From Anthoceros angustus (Eukaryota; Streptophyta; Anthocerotopsida; Anthocerotales; Anthocerotaceae), in assembly GCA_010909165.1 (NCBI GenBank), contig MU008161.1:2046001-2110000 (forward strand): DNA of 64,000 bases, written 5' to 3'. Shown here piece after piece: positions 56,901 through 64,000 of this stretch. The stretch's first letter is position 1; each line of letters starts with the position of its first letter. The notes beneath the pieces were generated by a model, which worked only from the letters and a program-made list of their open reading frames with translations, was not told the DNA's origin and ran no database searches. The position numbers were made by a program, and so were the translations under genes.

Positions 56901-59410
56901 TGAGGGTGAGGTGTGAGACGAGTTGCGACATGGCGATTAGGGCGCAGCGATGTCATTTTCAGCAATATGCCGCCCATGATGTTGTCCAGTCGCACTCGCA
57001 AGTGGTCGCTTTGTCACAGGATTAACTCCGCTTAGTCGCATCGCATGAACATTGCACTGCGCTTGCAATGTTCCAGGAGACCACCAATAGCGGACGACAC
57101 CAAGTGACTGGTGTCGAAATAATGCAACAGAATCTGCTTCTCCCTCATAAGATTCGATGCGCCATATGCACATTTGTTTCGTGTACATTGAAGAATGCCC
57201 GCCTCCGCCCACCCCCGCACACATGAGTGCCGCCTTGATGGCGGCCCCTCCTCCCCGCCCGCACCCGGTTGCGGGTGGTGTGCGGGCGACCGTGGAGGGA
57301 GCACGAGCCACGAGGGGCGCGGCCCCACCTCCCCCGCCCGCATCCGGTTGCGGGTGGTGTGTGCGCCGGGCGACCGTGGAAGGGAGCCGAGGCACGAGGG
57401 GCATGGGCACCGCCAGGCGGCGTGTAAGCTGATCAGACGATCGCTTGAATGGCGGCGCCGAGGCGAGGGCTGGTGAAAGGGACGGAAGGTGGTGGGCTGC
57501 AAGCCATGGCGCGTTGTCGGACAGTGTCCGGGCCGCAGCGGTGGTTGCACATGAATTCTCAAACCTCCATGTTGATTGCGTTGGATTGCAGGGCCTACAT
57601 CGGCAGCGAAATGTTGGGATACTTCCCAAAGGAGGCTTGCCTCTCACCGCGACGAGCGATAGGTACCATCGAGTGTCTTCCATTGCGCCGTCCATATCCA
57701 TCGATTGCGCAATCCGCTCGAATGTGATTCTCGGGGTTGCGTGGGCGTGAGTATGATCCATGCGAGCGGCGTTACGCAAGGCGCGGGCGATGGCGGTGGC
57801 GCACACACACGGGTAACGCCTCAAGCGGGCAGCGGGAAGATATGTGGGAGATGCAATGCCTCGAGTACATCATTGGGTGGCCCATGGTTCCCATCAACTA
57901 TAGGGAGCTCTCGAGTTTTTGGACTTTGTTGAAGACCATCGAGCCAATGCCTTGAATGGAGGGGTATCCAGTGAAACTTGCTATACCACACTGCCGTGGG
58001 GACAAATGGAATGGAGTGGCGGTGGACAAATTCTGCGAGGCGCTTGCGGTGGAGTGCCATGTTTTCATGCATCGGGTTTTTGTGTTGTGCCACGGAATGG
58101 AAGATGTACACCAGCGGAGCGACAACAGTGCATGACCTGCGGGTTTGGTTCGCACAGTGCACGGGGCCACCGATTTGGTGGAAAGATGGCCTAGGAGGTT
58201 CTACGAGTTGGTGGATTTGGATGCGATATGCGGAGCTCAATTGGAATGAGAAGACCGCCTGCTCATTGAGATTAACTGCACGAAAGCCCATGTGGTGGCA
58301 TATCGGGAGGCGTGGCGCTCGAGGCGAGGAGCAACGCCGCAAGGCGAGCCTGGCTATAGTGGTGGGTGCAACTGCGGAGGCGGCGGCATAGGAGCATTTC
58401 GGCACCGCCGCAACTAACGTCGCATGTACGTGCCATTCGCGTTCGGCGAAGTTTTGTTCTGCGCGAATTGTGTAGATGGGAAGAGCATGCGGGTGTGAGG
58501 GGTGAGGTGTGAGACGAGTTGCGACACATGGCGATTGTAAGCGCGGCGTGTCGATATTTTCAGCAATATGCTTTACGCCCATGATGTTGTCCGGTGCTCG
58601 CAAGTGGTCGCCTTTCTTTGTGTGACGAACTCCGCTTAGTCGCATCGCATGAACATTGCGGTGATTGCGGCGCTTTACAATGTTCCGTGGAGACCACCGG
58701 TAGACGCACCGGTCTTGGGTGGTGTCTGAAATAATGCAACGCGCTGAAGCCCTCATAAGATTCGGATCGCCATAGCTGCACATTTGTTTCCGTGTACATT
58801 GAATGATCGCCTTGAATGGCGGCGCCCGCGCCCACCCGTGTACAATGAGTGCCGCCTTGATGGCGGCCTCCCTCCCTCCCCGCCCGCACCCGGTTCGGTG
58901 GTGTGTCTTGGCGCGACCGTGGGAGGGGAGCACGAGCCACGAGGGCCCCCCCTCCTCCCCGCCCGCATCCGGTTGCGGGTGGTGTGTCTTGTGGCGCATG
59001 GAAGGCGCGAGGCACGAGGGGCATGGGGTGCTTGGCTGCAGGCGGGTGTAAGGCACCTTGCCGGCCCTTTCCATGGCTCGAGGCTGGTGGAGGCGGGTAA
59101 GGCGGAAAGCGTTGTGGTGGTACAGCGGCGGCGGCGTTGTGGTGGGTGCAACCGCGGTGGTTGCACATGAATTCTCAAACCTCCATGTTGATTGTGTTGG
59201 ATTGCCGTGGCGTTCATCGGCAGCGAAATGTTGGGATACGGCTTCCCAAAGGAGGCTTACAGCTCGCCTCTCACCGCGACGAGCGATAGGTACCACTGGG
59301 AGTGTCTTCCATTGCGCCGTCCATATCCATCGCGGCGCAATCCGCTCGAATGTGATTCTCACGGGGTTGCGTGGGCGTGAGTATGATCCATGCGAGTTGC
59401 GGCGTTGTGG
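53970..59410. repeat. modular ~1.4-1.6 kb tandem array (X-Z, X-Z, Y-Z, Y)
   Basis: Unit boundaries are at GGTGTGAGAC near 53974, 55380, 56910 and 58505. First halves: units 1 and 2 share module X (CCGGTGTCGAGATGCCC...CGCCAATAAGC.GCAGAACGAC); units 3 and 4 share module Y (TTTTCAGCAATATGC...GGCGTGAGTATGATCCATGC). Second halves: units 1-3 share module Z (GATATGTGG.AGATGCAATG to the unit end; starts near 54724, 56243 and 57838); unit 4 instead runs into module W. Modules have been reshuffled by unequal exchange or conversion. Confidence 0.85.
54560..55350 (+). pseudogene. frameshifted protein-like sequence of module Z
   Basis: The plus strand gives protein-like stretches in alternating frames: RYVEMQCPREYIGWPMVPIN and YRELSSFWTLLKTIEPMPSN; then DFVEDHRANAFEWRGIHKLA; then MEDDLERLQRHDLRVWFAVH followed by DGATVWWKDG; then YAELNWNEKTAAREINCTKA. 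The same stretches occur in the Z modules at about 56.2-56.8 and 57.8-58.4 kb with their own frameshifts. I do not recognise a family. All three copies are interrupted, so none could make a full protein as the sequence stands. Confidence 0.35.
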
Positions 59411-62400
59411 CGGCAAAGCGATGGCGGTGGCGGGCTTGCGATCGTCTTGTGAAATCGCTGCGGCCAGCAGAGGGGCCGCCACAGGAGCCGCGATCCCGAA
59501 AGCAAGGAGCCATGGAAACGACGGTGGATCACATAGAGCGGCGAGGCCGATGGACATGGGAGAGCTCACCAATCCATTCCACCGACTGCATGTGAAGGGC
59601 GCATCGGCCGCAGTGCTGACTGCCGGGCGGTGGAGAGTGGTCCGGGAAATGGGTCCTCTTGGTTGTGGAGGGGAGCTGGGATGGCCTTGCACAAGGACTG
59701 CCGGGCGGTGGAGAGGATGATTGGGGCCGCAGCCCATGAGGGAGGGCTGGTGTACCAAGCAACCGCGGTGGCGGGATGTCATGGACTACGGGTGGATGCC
59801 GAACGCCAAAGAGCTCGCATGGCATGTTGTCGTTGTTGTGGATGCCATTCGGGAGGACACACACGAAAGCGGCCTAATAATTGAGATAGGGACGCAGTGA
59901 CAATGCCGCTGAAGGAAATGGGTGCCTGCAGGGATTTCGCAGAAGAAGGAAGCCTTACCCACCGCACCGCCCCATGCACACGAAAGCATGCCGGAAGGCA
60001 CCTTGTGGTTGCGATTGCAAAGTGATGGAGTCCCGCACGGGCAAGTGGGCATGGAAGGTAGTCGAGAGGACCGTGGGGCCGCAGTGATCCGCACTGTTGT
60101 GGATCGGGCCCGAGAGGGGCATTGCACCGCAGCGAATATTGTGTGCCGGCCGCACATTATGCATCGCGGCATGTGGATGTGGATCGCCACAACTTCTTTG
60201 TGGGCCGCCACACTCCCATTTGTGTACAACCGGACGGAGCATTTCATCCGCTACATGGACTTTTCGACCAACGAAGAGGGAGTGTTCGGCATCGAGGCAT
60301 GTGACCTCATCATCGTGGCATGCCACACCATGGGGCCGCAAGGCACGCGCTGATTGCCGGAAGATCGCATGCTTTCATGTTTGCGCCGCAGCGATGGAGG
60401 AGATGCGGAGAATGCCGCCATCGACGACCATCGTGCATATGGACACTGCTGCGGGGCGTCACGGGCCGCACCGAGGCCGCCAACGAGCCGCGCGATCCGA
60501 AAAAGGAGCCATGGAAACGACGGTGGATCACAGACGCCGGCGGCACGTCGCCGCATGGACATGGAGAGCTCGGCCGAATCCATTCCACCGACTCGGCATG
60601 TGCGAGGCGTCTTGGCCGCGAGCGGTGGCCATGGTCGTGGTGGAGAGTGGTCCGGGAAATGGGTCCTCTTGGTTGTGGAGGGGAGCTGGGATGGCCTTGC
60701 ACAAGGACTGCCGGGCGGTGGAGAGGATGATTGGGGCCGCACCCATGAGGGAGGGCTGGTGTACCAAGCAACCGCGGTGGCGGGGATGTCATGGACTACG
60801 GGTGGATGCCGAACGCCAAAGAGCTCGCATGGCATGTTGTCGTTGTTGTGGGATGCCATTCGGGAGGACACACACGAAAGCGGCCTAATAATTGAGATAG
60901 GGACGCAGTGACAATGCGCTGTAAGGAAATGGGTGCCTGCAGGGATTTCGCAGAAGAAGGAAGCCTTACCCACCGCACCTCGCCCCATGCACACGAAAGC
61001 ATGCCGGAAGGCACCTTGTGGTTGCGATTGCAAAGTGATGGAGTCCCGCACGGGCAAGTGGGCATGGAAGGTAGTCGAGAGGACCGTGGGGCCGCAGTGA
61101 TCCGCACTGTTGTGGATCGGGCCCGAGAGGGCATTGCACCGCAGCGATGGAGGAGATGCGGAGAATGCCGCCATCGACGACCATCGTGCATATGGACACT
61201 GCTGCGGGGCGTCACGGCCGCACCCATGAGGGGCCGGAGGGGAAGAGGCCGCAAGCGGGGATCCGAGCAAGCAAGGAGCCATGGAAACGACGGTGGATCA
61301 CAGACGCCGGCGGCACGTCGCCGCATGGACATGGAGAGCTCGGCCGAATCCATTCCACCGACTCGGCATGTGCGAGGCGTCCGGTGCCGATGCCGGGCGC
61401 GTGGTCGGAGAGTGGTCCGGGAAATGGGTCCTCTTGGTTGTGGAGGGGAGCCGATGGCCGCCTTGCACAAGGACTGCCGGGCGGTGGAGAGGATGACAGC
61501 CCGCATGAGGGAGGGCTGGTGGTGTACCAAGCAACCGCGGCGGGGATGTCATGGACGTTGGGGCAGGGATGCGAACGCCAAAGAGCTCGCATGGCATGTT
61601 CTTGTTGTGGATGCCATTCGGGAGGACTGCGCTGCTGTGCTAATTGAGATAGGGACGCTGCAGCGATGACAATGCGTGCGAAGGAAATGGGTGCCTACTG
61701 TGGGATTGCAGATCGAGAAGGAAGCCTGCACTCCACCGCACTGCCTCTCATGCACACGAAAGCATCTTTGGAAGGCACCTTGTGGGTTGCGATTGCGAAA
61801 GTGATGGAGCAAGTCCCGCACGGCCGGCGGCATGGAAGGTAGGGGGGCCTAAGTGGGGATGCCGGCACTGTTGTGGATCGGGCCCGAGGGCATTGCACCG
61901 CAGCGAACATTGTGTGCCACGCACATTATGCATCGCGGCATGTGGATGTGGATCGCCACAACTTCTTTGTGGGCCACACACTCCCATTTGTGTGTACAAC
62001 CGGACGGAGCATTTCATCCGCTACATGGACTTTTCGACCAACGAAGAGGGAGTGTTCCATCGAGGCATGTGACCTCATCATCGTGGCATGCCACACCATG
62101 GGGCCGCAAAGGGCACGCGTTGATTGCTTTGGAAGATCGATGCTTTCATGTTTGCGCCGCAGCCTTCTTGGACCCTCCGCGGGTTGAGGTAAGGCGTGCG
62201 GCCGCTGTCGCAGTTTTGCCAAGCGGAAGCAACCAAGGCTATTGAGGGGAAGGACCAAGGCGTTGCGCCTCGAGTCAGCCGCCAGAAGGAATGAGCCCGC
62301 GTGGCAATGGTTTGTTGTGATGCTCGAGGCCAAGGCCCATAGTAATACGCAGACGTGCGCGCGAGTTGGTGGTGCTTGCCGCGGTAACGCTGCACCGCGC

Positions 62401-64000
62401 ATGTCGCTCGCATGGTGACCAAAGGAGACCTGACACGTCCGCGTGCGGCAGACCAATCCGCGACACGCAGAGAGAGGCGCCGCAGCATGGTGGTGTTTGG
62501 CAATACCCGATCATCGTGAACCACCGGCTGGCGGCGCAGCCTTCCATCGAAGGCTGCACCCATGGGCAGGATGGGGGGAAAGGGAGCGTAGGCCACTATC
62601 TTGCACACACAGCATGTGAAGCCCCCTTTGCACACAATTTGAAGTGCGCCCGCGAAGTGCGCGGCATGATTTTGAACAGGGATTTGTGCGGAAGAGGTGC
62701 AACTGGCAATCAAACTGGGTGGTAGCCGCAGTTGCTGCAATTTCTTGTTCAACCCGAACGACGGCGACTTGGAATAACACCAGGGCTGTGCGTGCGCAAT
62801 AGACCTCCGCGGAGGCCTGTGCAGGCAGACGGGAACCACGCGAACGCCTTCCACGCTAGCGGTGTGCGCGGTGCAAGCCACCTTGCCCATCCCAAGCGAA
62901 GCGACCGTGGAGGAGGCCGATGGCGCGTGGCGCACCAATGGCGGGGGGATGACGGTGGTGGGGCACGACGGCTGCACCGGATGACTGGACCATCTGGGAG
63001 GAAGGGCTGCGGACGGCGGATGCACGCACGAGGGGCCGGAGGGGGGGAAGAGGCCGCAAGCGGGGATGAGCACGAGGAAGGGGAGGACGGGCCGCGTGGT
63101 AGCGAGCCTTCGAACACCGCCACGCCGGAAGGGTGTACGGCCGGGCGGTGCGGCACTTGCAATCGTGGCGGCCATCAAGGAGCCGCCGCGAGCGGTGGCC
63201 ATGGTCGTGGTGGAGAGTGGTCCGGGAAATGGGTCCTCTTGGTTGTGGAGGGGAGCTGGGATGGCCGCCTTGCACAAGGACTTCGTTTGGGCGGTGGAGA
63301 GGGGCCGTTGTAGCCCCATGAGGGAGGGCTGGTGGTGCTGGCAACCGCGGTGGATGTCATGGACGGTTGGGGCGAGGATCTTTGGGCAAGAGCTCGCATG
63401 GCATGTTCTTGTTGTGGATGCCATTCGGGAGGACACACGCTGCGCGTGCCTAACAATTGAGATAGGGGCGCTGCGGTGACAATCTGTGCGAAGGAAATGG
63501 GTGCCTACTGTGGGATTTGCGATTCACAAGAAGGAAGCCTTACCCACCGCACTGCCGTCATCTCATGCACACGAAAGCATGCCGGAAGGCACCTTGTGGG
63601 TTGCGATTGCAAAGTGATGGGCCAAGTCCTGCCGGCCAAGTGGGCATGGAAGGTAGTCGAGAGGACTGTGGGGCCACAGTGGGATCGTCGGCACACTGTG
63701 TTGTGGATCGGGCCCGAGAGGGCATTGCACCTCGCAGTGAACATTGTGTGCCGGCCGGTGGGCACATTATGCATCGTGCACAGGGATGTGGATCGCCACA
63801 ACTTCTTTGTGGGCCGCCACACACTCCCATTTGTGTACAACCGGACGGAGCATTTCATCTGCTACATGGACTTTTCGACCAACGAAGAGGGACTGTTCCA
63901 AGTACTGGAGGCATGTGACCTCATCATCAGGGCATGCCACACCATGGGGGGCCGCAAAGGGCACGCGTTGATTGCTGGAAGATCGCATGCTTTCATGTTT
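59410..64000. repeat. module W array, four partial units of 0.75-1.8 kb
   Basis: Submodules recur in order: GTGGAGAGTGGTCCGGGAAA or similar at about 59630, 60640, 61405 and 63209; ATTGAGATAGGG.CGC near 59880, 60892, 61643 and 63456; GGAAGCCTTACCCACCGC or similar near 59949, 60959, 61720 and 63534; GTTGTGGATCGGGCCCGAG near 60102, 61113, 61872 and 63700. A block with TGTGGATCGCCACAACTTCT is present in units 1, 3 and 4 but deleted from unit 2. A ~1 kb insert unique in the window (about 62180-63180) separates units 3 and 4. The array runs off the window end. Confidence 0.85.
63465..64000 (+). pseudogene. longest protein-like reading of module W
   Basis: The plus strand gives KKEALPT, HAHESMPEGTLW, KWAWKVVERTVGP, then LCIVHRDVDRHNFFVGRHTL and PFVYNRTEHF, and YMDFSTNEEGLFQVLEACDL followed by IIRACHTMG. 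The stretches need a few frame changes to join. The same peptides occur in the other W units (for example MDFSTNEEGVF near 60256 and 62022). The region is cut by the window edge. I do not recognise a family; the HRDVDRHNF phrase is reminiscent of a kinase catalytic loop but nothing else supports that. Confidence 0.3.

Noticed and set aside
63770-63830. Protein kinase from the HRDVDRHNF phrase in module W
   Set aside because: No glycine-rich loop, VAIK-type lysine or DFG motif was found at suitable distances; the phrase alone is weak.
1-64000. tRNA or full-length rRNA genes
   Set aside because: No sequence with both tRNA A and B boxes and a cloverleaf was noticed; 5S similarity is confined to short SINE-like elements. 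A tRNAscan or Infernal run would be decisive.

Overview
The window is nuclear DNA of a land plant. It carries two PLS-class pentatricopeptide-repeat (PPR) proteins with C-terminal E1-E2-DYW deaminase domains, and intron-containing housekeeping genes that read as plant orthologues. Both DYW domains begin with a KKPATA box instead of the usual PG-type box. From memory, KP-type DYW domains occur in hornworts, lycophytes other than Selaginella, and ferns, and are linked to U-to-C organelle RNA editing. A seed-free plant is therefore the best guess. All 13 introns I could place are short (82-140 bp) with GT-AG ends.

Layout. 1-34 kb is gene-bearing: a decayed DYW tail (about 1.9-2.45 kb, minus), PPR-DYW protein 1 (4645-7884, minus), a Josephin-type deubiquitinase (8097-8776, plus, two exons), PPR-DYW protein 2 (8768-11418, minus, two exons), a plus-strand PPR relic near 11.8 kb, a six-segment membrane protein (14947-16059, plus), a Josephin pseudogene (19.2 kb), a GC-rich orphan gene (23567-24199, plus), 5-formyltetrahydrofolate cyclo-ligase (25395-26727, plus, seven exons), the ribosome-biogenesis factor UTP7/WDR46 (27550-29419, minus, six exons) and a FAM135-type alpha/beta hydrolase (31082-33475, minus). 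Between them lie 5S rRNA-like SINE copies, an inverted-repeat element holding a telobox minisatellite, and several short tandem arrays.

34-38.5 kb is AT-rich with little coding content. From 38.5 kb to the end the window is almost entirely nested tandem repeats of broken, GC-rich, protein-like sequence: a 171-191 bp array, a 36 bp minisatellite, a GC-rich block, a ~0.93 kb array, a 2 x ~1.3 kb duplication, a 400 bp C-rich tract, and a modular array (54-64 kb) whose halves recombine as X-Z, X-Z, Y-Z, Y-W. On the minus strand 43-49 kb gives fragments in the domain order of replication protein A large subunit (RPA1), all frameshifted. Repeat copies differ mostly by small insertions and deletions, which means either decay by indels or residual consensus error in the assembly.

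Functional theme: the two PPR genes should encode organelle RNA-editing factors. They flank the Josephin gene in a compact cluster: head-to-head with PPR 1 (212 bp between ATGs) and tail-to-tail with PPR 2 (coding ends overlap by 9 bp). The folate, ribosome-biogenesis and hydrolase genes are ordinary single-copy genes with no evident shared pathway.
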